NCBI GenBank assembly: GCA_900554275.1
Contig: USGS01000030.1
Coordinates: 1-17,730 of the forward strand
DNA from: an uncultured Eubacteriales bacterium
GTDB lineage: Bacteria; Bacillota; Clostridia; Oscillospirales; Oscillospiraceae
Length of the DNA: 17,730 nucleotides
Direction of reading: 5' to 3'
Positions 7,923 to 13,975 of this stretch are shown in pieces. Position 1 is the stretch's first letter; each line of letters opens with the position of its first letter. The notes under the pieces were generated by a model that was not told where the DNA came from, did not search any database, and saw nothing but the letters and a program-made list of their open reading frames with translations. The position numbers and the translations under genes are program-made.

Positions 7923-9016
7923 CGCGAAAGCATCCGCGAGGGAAGTGTAACAGGCGCGGCATAAGTAACAGAGAATACAGAGAAGTGATCGACAGCGATG
8001 GTCACCATACCAGTGGCAGCATCATAGTAGAAGGTATCCGCAGCCGTAAGATCAGCCTCACTGCTCTTCGAAGTCATCACCAGGTTCTCATGCTTCAGTG
8101 CAACGTTAGTCAGACCAGCGCCCAGCTTAAAGGAGACCTTGGCCAGCTCGGTCGAACCGGCAGCTATATTGGAAATGCTGATCTCATAGGCGACCTTTTC
8201 TGTACCGTTACCGGCATCAACCACGAACTTACCGGTAGCAGCATCTGCAACAGGTCTGATAGAAACTGTGGGAGTCTCGTTTGCCGCCACCGCATTGGTG
8301 GGGATCTCAGCCTTGACTGTTCCGTCAGCGGCCTCGTATTCATACTTGCTCTCCGTAGTATCCTTACTCATTGCGGCATTGGCGGTTTTGGGCAGAACCA
8401 CAACAGAGTAACCCGCAGAGGTATCGTAATCGTTGCGGGTGCTGTCATACTCGCCAGTAGCCTGCGTGGCATACACCGTGATGGAAACGCCGTTGATCGT
8501 CAGGCCCTGATAGTCGTTGCCCGCAGCGGTGTCCATCTTGCCGGAGATCGTAAACGCCTTACTTTCCGTGGGATTCAAAGTGGCCTCAGTGCCCAAAGTC
8601 AGGCCATCGGCTTTCCAGGTGATCACATCGTTCAGGTCAAACACACCGGCGACGGGCTGACGGTTCATCTGAATACCGGTGACTTCCACCTTGTACTTGA
8701 TGTTCAGATTGCCATTGTTCACCACGCGCAGCTCAGGCAGCTTGTACTCTGCACCCGGCTCCCACAGGATAGCCTGGCTCTCGCCACCGGCCGCCTTTAC
8801 GAAGTTCAGCGTCTTGCCCTCGGCGGTGACCCAGTTGCCGGCGCTGTCCTTCATCTCCAGTGCCACATCCAGCTTACCTGCCTGGATCTTGTTGACATTG
8901 GCGGTAGCCGTGTCGGTGAACCACGCAAACGTAGTGCCCACCAGCATGACCACACACATGGCCAGCGCTGTGATGCTGGTCAGCAATGCGCGTTTGGTTG
9001 CCTTTTTGTTGCTCAT
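7889..9016 (-). CDS. 5' part of a secreted protein with SipW-type signal peptide (frameshifted end)
   Basis: The N-terminus has a Lys-rich start (MSNKKATKR), a hydrophobic core (about residues 10-30) and the motif GTTFAWFTDTATANVNKIQAGKLDVALE. That motif is characteristic of TasA/CalY-like proteins processed by the SipW signal peptidase. A camelysin/TasA-like beta domain follows (to about residue 185), then a linker with VVVLPKTANA, then a domain ending DHFSVFSVTYAAP that usually precedes beta-helix repeats. After residue ~356 the frame changes and the last ~19 residues (..TLPSRMLSRWPRMAIPSCC) look out of frame. The rest of the protein continues in the ORF at 6723-7922. The ribosome site is AAAGGGG with a long 10-nt spacing. 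No sipW gene and no sortase motif at the C-terminus are seen in the window. Extracellular matrix or surface role is inferred from the family. Confidence 0.82.
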   Translation of the reverse strand: MSNKKATKRALLTSITALAMCVVMLVGTTFAWFTDTATANVNKIQAGKLDVALEMKDSAGNWVTAEGKTLNFVKAAGGESQAILWEPGAEYKLPELRVVNNGNLNIKYKVEVTGIQMNRQPVAGVFDLNDVITWKADGLTLGTEATLNPTESKAFTISGKMDTAAGNDYQGLTINGVSITVYATQATGEYDSTRNDYDTSAGYSVVVLPKTANAAMSKDTTESKYEYEAADGTVKAEIPTNAVAANETPTVSIRPVADAATGKFVVDAGNGTEKVAYEISISNIAAGSTELAKVSFKLGAGLTNVALKHENLVMTSKSSEADLTAADTFYYDAATGMVTIAVDHFSVFSVTYAAPVTLPSRMLSRWPRMAIPSCC

Positions 9017-9046
9017 GCTCTTGTTACCCCTTTACAATAATTTTTT

Positions 9047-9119
9047 TGCAGATACAACACACCTATCCTTTGTGTAACAAAGGATAAAGCGCCCATGGGC
9101 GCTTGTGTCCCAATCTGCA
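9047..9119 (-). promoter_or_regulatory. Candidate structured RNA leader (three-way junction) of the SipW-type protein gene
   Basis: On the minus strand, TGCAGAT (9113-9119) pairs with ATCTGCA (9047-9053) to close the element, and ACACA (9104-9108) can pair with TGTGT (9057-9061). Inside sit two adjacent hairpins: the perfect palindrome AAGCGCCCATGGGCGCTT (9087-9104) and ATCCTTTGT/ACAAAGGAT (9065-9085, 3-nt loop). In addition TTGTTAC in the second hairpin (9074-9080) is complementary to GTAACAA (9021-9027), which lies between the ribosome site and the start codon. This allows an alternative fold that would cover translation initiation. It does not match a riboswitch class I recognise. Confidence 0.5.
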
Positions 9120-9130
9120 CTTATGAGTCG

Positions 9131-9159
9131 AGTATAGCACCCCATTTTCGGGTCTGCAA
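9131..9159 (-). promoter_or_regulatory. Sigma-A promoter of the SipW-type protein gene
   Basis: On the minus strand, TTGCAG (9154-9159), a 17-nt spacer and TATACT (9131-9136). Transcription from about 9124 gives a leader of about 108 nt that contains the whole structured element. The spacer itself carries an ACCC..GGGT dyad. Confidence 0.75.
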
Positions 9160-9222
9160 GAGCCAGCGGGGAAATTTTTAATATTTCTGCAGGTTAGCTA
9201 AAAATAAATGTCATATTTGGAC

Positions 9223-9249
9223 AGATTGGCGGAAATATTTCGCCAATCT
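9223..9249 (-). terminator. Hairpin after the TVP38-like gene, probable terminator
   Basis: AGATTGGCG (9223-9231) pairs with CGCCAATCT (9241-9249) around a 9-nt A/T loop, right after the stop of the upstream minus-strand gene. The U-tract is poor, so termination would be weak or factor-aided. Confidence 0.55.
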
Positions 9250-9257
9250 CGTCGATT

Positions 9258-9965
9258 TTACGCCTCCGTCCTGCCGTTTTGTCCGTTCCGGCGGCACACG
9301 ATCCGATAGATGAGATACCCCACCCCCGCCGCCGCCAGCGCCACGCCGAAGGCGATGGCCGCCGCCGCGTAGTTCTGCTCGCCCAGTGCGCCGCCCCCTA
9401 CCGTGGACGTGACGATGGACGGCAGCCGCCCCACGGCGGCGATAAGCAGCCAGGAGGGCCACTTCATGTCCGTCAGCCCGGCGAAATAGCACAGCAGGTC
9501 CTTGGGCGTGCCGGGAACAGCGAAGATCAGCCAGAAAAGCGCCGTGCGTTTGGGTGAGGAGTGGAGGAACTGCAGCTTGTCCAGCTTCTCCCTGGGGAAG
9601 AACACCTCCGCCAGCGGCCTGCCCCAGCGCCGTACCAGTGCGAACACCGCCACGCTGCCCAGCACCGCGCCTGCAAGGCACAGCACCGTTCCCCACCACG
9701 CACCGAAGGCGTAGCCCCCCGCGATCTCAAGGGGCTCGCCGGGGATGACAGCCACCACCACCTGCAAAAACACCATGGCGGCATAGGCGGCGCAGCCCCA
9801 TACGCCGTGGCTGTCCACCCAGGCGTGGAACTGCTCCGGCTGGCGGGCAAAGCGGATCATGGGCCGGCCCACGAACCAGGCCAGCGCCGCAAAAAGCACC
9901 ACAAATATGGCAGCTGCCGCGACAGACAGCGCTTTTTTCTGTTTCTCCGTCAAGGTGCGTTTCAT
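9258..9965 (-). CDS. TVP38/TMEM64 (VTT domain) membrane protein
   Basis: A 235-residue integral membrane protein of the DedA/VTT superfamily. A first membrane segment follows KRTLTEKQKKALS. The diagnostic core is VVVAVIPGEPLEIAGGYAFG followed by WWGTVLCLAGAVLGSVAVFALVRRWGRP. A FAVPGTPKDLLCYFAGLTDM loop comes next, and the last helix ends in basic, hydrophilic residues (CRRNGQNGRTEA). Members are linked to membrane-lipid (scramblase/flippase-like) functions, but the substrate here is unknown. The start at ATG 9963-9965 is preferred because AAAGG stands 9 nt upstream and the MKRT.. start suits the family; a start at 10007 adds 14 residues upstream of the ribosome site. It is apparently monocistronic; no clear promoter boxes were found upstream. 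Confidence 0.9.
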   Translation of the reverse strand: MKRTLTEKQKKALSVAAAAIFVVLFAALAWFVGRPMIRFARQPEQFHAWVDSHGVWGCAAYAAMVFLQVVVAVIPGEPLEIAGGYAFGAWWGTVLCLAGAVLGSVAVFALVRRWGRPLAEVFFPREKLDKLQFLHSSPKRTALFWLIFAVPGTPKDLLCYFAGLTDMKWPSWLLIAAVGRLPSIVTSTVGGGALGEQNYAAAAIAFGVALAAAGVGYLIYRIVCRRNGQNGRTEA

Positions 9966-10090
9966 GGATATATGCCTTTCTCCTTTGTACTGCCCACAGC
10001 TTACCACGTTTTTAACAGGATTATTTGAACAGATGTTAAAATTTTGCTTAATTCGCCCTTATATTTTCTTGCAGGCCCTTATCCGCAGGC

Positions 10091-10125
10091 GCAGAAAATG
10101 CCGCCGGGACGGCGGCATTTTCTGC
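10091..10125 (-). terminator. Terminator of the ClC gene
   Basis: A perfect 15-bp stem GCAGAAAATGCCGCC (10091-10105) / (10111-10125) with a 5-nt loop follows the ClC stop by about 18 bp. The U-run is embedded in the stem base (TTTTCTGC). Confidence 0.75.
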
Positions 10126-10149
10126 TATTCCTGCTATTCCTGCTATTCC
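10123..10149. repeat. Three tandem copies of a 9-bp unit spanning the ClC stop codon
   Basis: TGCTATTCC occurs three times without a gap (10123-10131, 10132-10140, 10141-10149). On the coding (minus) strand each unit reads in frame as a Glu codon, TAG and CAG, so the ClC gene ends in up to three in-phase TAG stops. The repeat abuts the terminator stem. Confidence 0.85.
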
Positions 10150-11399
10150 TTTGTATGCACGTTGATGAACTCCGCCCGCAGCTTGGAGTACAGGATGGTC
10201 TGACTGCTGTACAGCCCGCAGTAGCCGGACAGCAGGTAGCTCACCGCGCAGGCGGCGGCGAAGTAGGCCATGCCTCCCGCGCCAAACAGCTCCACGCTGA
10301 GGATCACCGAGGCGATGGGGCAGTTCACCGCGCCGCAGAACACGGCCACCAGTCCGACAGCTGCCGCGAAGGACGGCGGCAGTCCCAGCAGTTCCCCGGC
10401 GGCGCAGCCGAACGTCGCGCCCACGAAGAACGACGGCACGACCTCGCCGCCCTTGAAGCCGCAGCCGATGGTCACGGCGGTAAACGCCAGCTTCAGAAAC
10501 CAGGCCCACCCGTCGGCCTGCCCCTGCTCCACGGCCCGCTGGATCACGTCCATACCCGCGCCGTTGTAGTCCGTCGTACCCAGCGCCAGCGTGGCCAGCA
10601 CGATGATAAGGCCGCCCACAGCGGCCCGGAGAAAGCTGTTTTTCAGCCACCGCTCCGCCAGACGCTCCGTGATGTGCAGCCCCCGGCAGAACAGGATGCT
10701 CACCAGCGCGCAGCCCACCGCCAGCGCCGTCACCAGCCCCAGCGTGGGCCAGCTCAGGGCGGGCATGTCCACGGTGAAGCGGGTGGGCTCAACGCCCATG
10801 ACGGTGGCGATGTAGTAGCCCGTCAGGGACGCGGTGATGCAGGGCAGCAGCCCTGCGTAGTACAGCACGCCCACGCTGATGACCTCCAGGGCGAACACCG
10901 TGGCGGTCAGGGGCGTGCCGAACAGGGCTGCGAACACGCCGCTCATGCCGCACAGCGTGGCCAGCGGCAGATCCTTCTCCCCCAATCGCAGCAGCGTGCC
11001 GGTGCGGTAGCCGATGCCGCCGCCGATCTGCAGCGCCGCGCCCTCGCGGCCCGCGCTGCCGCCTAAGAGGTGGGTGATGACGGTGGCCACGAAGATCAGC
11101 GGCACCAGCAGCGTGGGGACGGACTTGCCGAAATGGACGGACTCGATAACGGCGTTCGTGCCCTTGCCCTCAAGTTTACATAACTTATACAGCCCGGCGA
11201 TGACCACGCCGCCCACGGGCAGCAGGTACAATATCCAGGGGCGGGCCTGCCGTACCGCGGTGGCGTAGCTGACGCCCAGGTGGAACGCCGCGCCCACGAA
11301 GCCGCCCACGCCTCCCACCAGCGCGCCCACCGCCATCCATTTCAGCAGCGCGGCCACATACAGGCCGATATGGGCCATCCGTTCTTTCAGTCTGTCCAT
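10143..11399 (-). CDS. ClC-family anion channel / H+ antiporter (Cl- or F-)
   Basis: A 418-residue polytopic membrane protein with the ClC architecture: an N-terminal helix (LKWMAVGALVGGVGGFVGAAF), the gating-glutamate motif GGSAGREGAALQIGGG, the FGTPLTATVFALEV helix, and GCGFKGGEVVPSFFVGATFG where the third filter motif lies. The usual first motif GSGIP is replaced by GKGTNAV, and the third has GGEVVPSFF instead of GxFxP, so Cl- selectivity is not assured. The glutamate of GREG is present, which favours an H+-coupled transporter. The start is set at ATG 11397-11399; TAAGGAG is 13 nt upstream, a long spacing, so a nearby alternative start is possible. A strong promoter (11441-11469) and a short leader precede it; no fluoride riboswitch is seen. 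Confidence 0.9.
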   Translation of the reverse strand: MDRLKERMAHIGLYVAALLKWMAVGALVGGVGGFVGAAFHLGVSYATAVRQARPWILYLLPVGGVVIAGLYKLCKLEGKGTNAVIESVHFGKSVPTLLVPLIFVATVITHLLGGSAGREGAALQIGGGIGYRTGTLLRLGEKDLPLATLCGMSGVFAALFGTPLTATVFALEVISVGVLYYAGLLPCITASLTGYYIATVMGVEPTRFTVDMPALSWPTLGLVTALAVGCALVSILFCRGLHITERLAERWLKNSFLRAAVGGLIIVLATLALGTTDYNGAGMDVIQRAVEQGQADGWAWFLKLAFTAVTIGCGFKGGEVVPSFFVGATFGCAAGELLGLPPSFAAAVGLVAVFCGAVNCPIASVILSVELFGAGGMAYFAAACAVSYLLSGYCGLYSSQTILYSKLRAEFINVHTKE

Positions 11400-11440
11400 G
11401 CTTCTCTCGCTTCTCCTTAACACCGTCTTTGCAGACGTCC

Positions 11441-11469
11441 ATTGTATCACCCGGCGCAGGCGGTGTCAA
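11441..11469 (-). promoter_or_regulatory. Strong sigma-A promoter of the ClC gene
   Basis: On the minus strand, a perfect TTGACA (11464-11469), a 17-nt spacer and TACAAT (11441-11446). A short hairpin CGTCT/AGACG (11424-11437) would sit at the very 5' end of the transcript. Confidence 0.88.
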
Positions 11470-11539
11470 ACCGTGTCTGAATTTTCTTCCGGACGACTGA
11501 AAATTTTTGAGTTTATCTGACTTTTTTTCATTTTTGCTG

Positions 11540-11568
11540 TTGATTATGGCGCGGCGATGCCGTATACT
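11540..11568 (+). promoter_or_regulatory. Sigma-A promoter of serC-serA
   Basis: TTGATT (11540-11545), a 17-nt spacer and TATACT (11563-11568), giving an A-rich, apparently unstructured leader of about 60 nt. It diverges from the ClC promoter 71 bp away. Confidence 0.78.
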
Positions 11569-11633
11569 ATATATTACCAAACGCAAGAAGGCACAAGGAA
11601 AACCCAACAATATACAAATAGGAGGAAAACCAA

Positions 11634-12722
11634 ATGAAATACGGTCGTACTTTTAACTTCTCCGCCGGCCCTGCCATGATGCCCGAGCCTGTTCTGGAGG
11701 AGATCCGGGACGAAATGATGAACTACCGCGGCAGTGGTATGTGCGTCATGGAGATGAGCCACCGCTCCAAGGTGTTCCAGCAGATCATGGACGAGGCCGA
11801 GGCCGACCTGCGGGAGCTGATGAACATCCCCGACAACTACAAGGTGCTGTTCATCCAGGGCGGCGCGACCCTGCAGTTTGCGGCTATCCCCTGGAATCTG
11901 ATGAAGAACGGCAAGGCCGTCTACATCGAGACCGGCGCATGGTCCAAGAAGGCCATTGCCGAGGCCAAGAAGTACGGCGAGGTCATCGTGGCCGCCTCCT
12001 CCAAGGATAAGAATTACAGCTACATCCCCGACTGCTCCGACCTGGACATCCCCGAGGATACCGACTACGTCTACATCTGCGAGAACGAGACCATCCACGG
12101 CGTGACCTGGAACAAGCTGCCCAACACCAAGGGCCATATCCTGGTGTCCGACCAGTCCTCCATGTTCCTCAGCAAGCCCTGCAACGTCTCCGACTACGGC
12201 ATGATCTACGCCGGCGTGCAGAAGAACGTGGGCCCTGCCGGCATGGTGGTGGTCATCATCCGCGAGGATCTGATCCGTGAGGACATCGACCCCAAGATGC
12301 CCATCTACATGAGCTACAAGACCCAGGCCGACAACGGCTCTATGTATAACACCCCCAACTGCTGGGCCATCTACTGCTGCGGCAAGGTCTTCAAGTACCT
12401 TAAGAGCATCGGCGGCCTGGAGGAGATGCACAAGCGCAACATCGCCAAGGCCAAGGTCATCTACGACTTCCTGGATCAGTCCAAGATGTTCAACGGTACG
12501 GTGGAGCCCGAGTTCCGCAGCCTGATGAACATCCCCTTCGTCACCGAGAGCGCCGAGCTGGACGCCGAGGTGGTGGCTGCCACCAAGGCCGCCGGCTACG
12601 ACAACCTGAAGGGCCACAAGTCCGTGGGCGGCCTGCGCGCCTCCGTCTACAACGCCATGCCCATCGAGGGCGCCGAGGCGCTGGTGGAATTCCTGAAGAA
12701 GTTCGAGGCCGAGCACAAATAA
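11634..12722 (+). CDS. serC: Phosphoserine aminotransferase
   Basis: A PLP enzyme converting 3-phosphohydroxypyruvate plus glutamate to phosphoserine and 2-oxoglutarate. The 362-residue length is typical. Hallmarks: the opening FNFSAGPAMMPEPVL, MEMSHRSKVF, FIQGGATLQFAAIPWNL (PLP phosphate site), ENETIHGVTW, VSDQSSMFLS and the PLP-lysine context YAGVQKNVGPAGMVVVI. AGGAGG stands 8 nt before the ATG. It is first in an operon with serA, 36 bp upstream of it, so the two enzymes for the first two steps of serine synthesis are made together. Codon use is very GC-ending and uniform, suggesting high expression. SerB (phosphoserine phosphatase) is not in the window. Confidence 0.97.
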   Translation: MKYGRTFNFSAGPAMMPEPVLEEIRDEMMNYRGSGMCVMEMSHRSKVFQQIMDEAEADLRELMNIPDNYKVLFIQGGATLQFAAIPWNLMKNGKAVYIETGAWSKKAIAEAKKYGEVIVAASSKDKNYSYIPDCSDLDIPEDTDYVYICENETIHGVTWNKLPNTKGHILVSDQSSMFLSKPCNVSDYGMIYAGVQKNVGPAGMVVVIIREDLIREDIDPKMPIYMSYKTQADNGSMYNTPNCWAIYCCGKVFKYLKSIGGLEEMHKRNIAKAKVIYDFLDQSKMFNGTVEPEFRSLMNIPFVTESAELDAEVVAATKAAGYDNLKGHKSVGGLRASVYNAMPIEGAEALVEFLKKFEAEHK

Positions 12723-12758
12723 AATACCCCAACATTATTATAAAAAAGGAGAAGTATC

Positions 12759-13664
12759 ATGCGTATTTTGGTTACTGACGGTATGGACAAGACCGCTATG
12801 GCGCAGCTGCGCGAGATGGGTCACGAGGTCGTTGAGCAGTTCTACGAGCCGGATCAGCTGGGCGCTGCCCTGCGTGATTTCGACGCCGTGGTGGTCCGCT
12901 CCAAGACCAAGGTCCGCGCCAACCACATTGACGAGGCCAAGGGCGGCAAGCTGAAGCTCATCATCCGCGGCGGCGTGGGCGTGGACAACATCGACGTGAA
13001 GTACGCCGAGGCCAACGGCATCACCGTGAAGAACACCCCCAAGGCCTCCTCCCAGTCCGTGGCGGAGCTGGCTATGGGCCACATGTTCTCCTGCGCCCGC
13101 TACATCTCCATCGCCGGCCACACCATGCGTGAGGACAAATGGGAGAAGAAGGCCTACGGCAAGGGCATCGAGCTGCAGGGCAAGACCCTGGGCATCGTTG
13201 GCTTCGGCCGCATCGGCCAGCACCTGGGCATCATGGCCAAGGCCATCGGCATGAACGTCATCGCCTTTGATATTTTCCACATCCCCGGCATCGAGGAGCA
13301 GCTGGGCATCCCCTACGTGGAGATGGACGAGCTGCTGGCCAAGGCCGACTTCGTGTCCGTCCACGCTCCCGCTGTGGACGGCGGCGCGCTGATCTCCGCC
13401 GAGAACATCGCCAAGATGAAGGACGGCGTGGTCATCATCAACACCTCCCGCGGCACCAACGTGGATGAGGCCGCTCTGCTGGCCGCTCTGGAGTCCGGCA
13501 AGGTCCGCGCCGCCGGTTTGGATGTGTACGCCGACGAGCCCGCCACCAACAAGGCCCTGTACTCCCACCCCATGGTGTCCTGCACGCCCCATATCGGCGC
13601 TGCCACCAACGAGGCCCAGGAGCGCATCGGCGTGGAGATCGTGGACATCATCAAGAATTTCTGA
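12759..13664 (+). CDS. serA: D-3-phosphoglycerate dehydrogenase, short form
   Basis: Oxidises 3-phosphoglycerate to 3-phosphohydroxypyruvate with NAD+, the entry to serine synthesis. The 301 residues cover only substrate- and NAD-binding domains. RGGVGVDNID, the Rossmann motif GIVGFGRIGQHLG, INTSRGTNVDEAAL (catalytic Arg), DVYADEPATN (Glu) and the catalytic His in CTPHIGAATNEAQ are all visible. Compared with the classic ~400-525-residue SerA, the C-terminal ACT (and ASB) domains that mediate serine feedback are absent, so allosteric control by that route is not expected. AAAGGAG lies 7 nt before the ATG. Pairing with serC makes this assignment firmer than for a lone 2-hydroxyacid dehydrogenase. 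Confidence 0.95.
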   Translation: MRILVTDGMDKTAMAQLREMGHEVVEQFYEPDQLGAALRDFDAVVVRSKTKVRANHIDEAKGGKLKLIIRGGVGVDNIDVKYAEANGITVKNTPKASSQSVAELAMGHMFSCARYISIAGHTMREDKWEKKAYGKGIELQGKTLGIVGFGRIGQHLGIMAKAIGMNVIAFDIFHIPGIEEQLGIPYVEMDELLAKADFVSVHAPAVDGGALISAENIAKMKDGVVIINTSRGTNVDEAALLAALESGKVRAAGLDVYADEPATNKALYSHPMVSCTPHIGAATNEAQERIGVEIVDIIKNF

Positions 13665-13691
13665 GATCGCTTCCCATAACAAACTTAACGG

Positions 13692-13719
13692 AAAAGACCG
13701 CCTTTCGGCGGTCTTTTTT
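13692..13719 (+). terminator. Terminator of serC-serA
   Basis: An 11-bp perfect stem AAAAGACCGCC (13692-13702) / GGCGGTCTTTT (13707-13717) with a TTTC loop and a T-run, 27 bp past the serA stop. Confidence 0.92.
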
Positions 13720-13789
13720 CGCTCACTGTCCGTTTTTCCGGTCTGCTCCTCCGGTATGATACAGAAAAACCGCAAAGGAGGACTTTCCT

Positions 13790-13879
13790 ATGGAGGCCAT
13801 CACATTCATCTGCACGGTGTGCGGCGCGGCAGCGCTGAGCCGGGGCATCGTCCAGCTCATCGAACATCTGGGTCGGTGA
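13790..13879 (+). CDS. Small ORF, 29 residues, CxxC-containing, hypothetical
   Basis: An ATG preceded by AAAGGAGG (13774-13781) with ideal 8-nt spacing opens 29 codons ending in TGA. The product starts MEAITFICTVCGAAALSRG and ends IVQLIEHLGR: a short hydrophobic stretch with a CxxC pair, then an amphipathic tail. A TATGAT box at 13755-13760 could be its -10, though the -35 is weak. It is free-standing between the serA terminator and the promoter of the next operon. I do not recognise the family. It could be a small membrane-associated peptide or a translated leader; the ribosome site and isolated transcription unit are the main support. Confidence 0.5.
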   Translation: MEAITFICTVCGAAALSRGIVQLIEHLGR

Positions 13880-13887
13880 TGTTCCCG

Positions 13888-13916
13888 TTGACAAGCGGCT
13901 TCTCTATCTATATAAT
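13888..13916 (+). promoter_or_regulatory. Perfect-consensus sigma-A promoter of the oxoamine synthase-SDR operon
   Basis: TTGACA (13888-13893), a 17-nt spacer and TATAAT (13911-13916), both exact, starting 8 bp after the small ORF stop. The leader of about 50 nt is AT-rich. Confidence 0.93.
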
Positions 13917-13975
13917 ATTTTCATTCAAAAAATACAAGTATATCTAATGTGGTATATCAAATAGAGAGGTGATTT

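Noticed and set aside
7889..7965. Programmed -1 ribosomal frameshifting in the beta-helix gene
   Set aside because: No slippery heptamer in the upstream frame through the overlap, and no strong stem immediately downstream was noticed; an indel is simpler, though not excluded.
6720..9040. Two long plus-strand ORFs opposite the beta-helix gene
   Set aside because: Their regular Ile/Val/Asp/His pattern mirrors the beta-helix repeats on the coding strand; no ribosome site or domain.
10123..10149. CRISPR-like or minisatellite array
   Set aside because: Only three 9-bp units without spacers.
11400..11440. Fluoride riboswitch before the ClC gene
   Set aside because: The leader is about 35-40 nt with only one 5-bp hairpin; the required pseudoknot elements are absent.
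11574..13775. Long minus-strand ORFs opposite serC and serA
   Set aside because: Val/Leu/His/Gly-rich antisense frames; the coding strand carries the full enzyme motifs.
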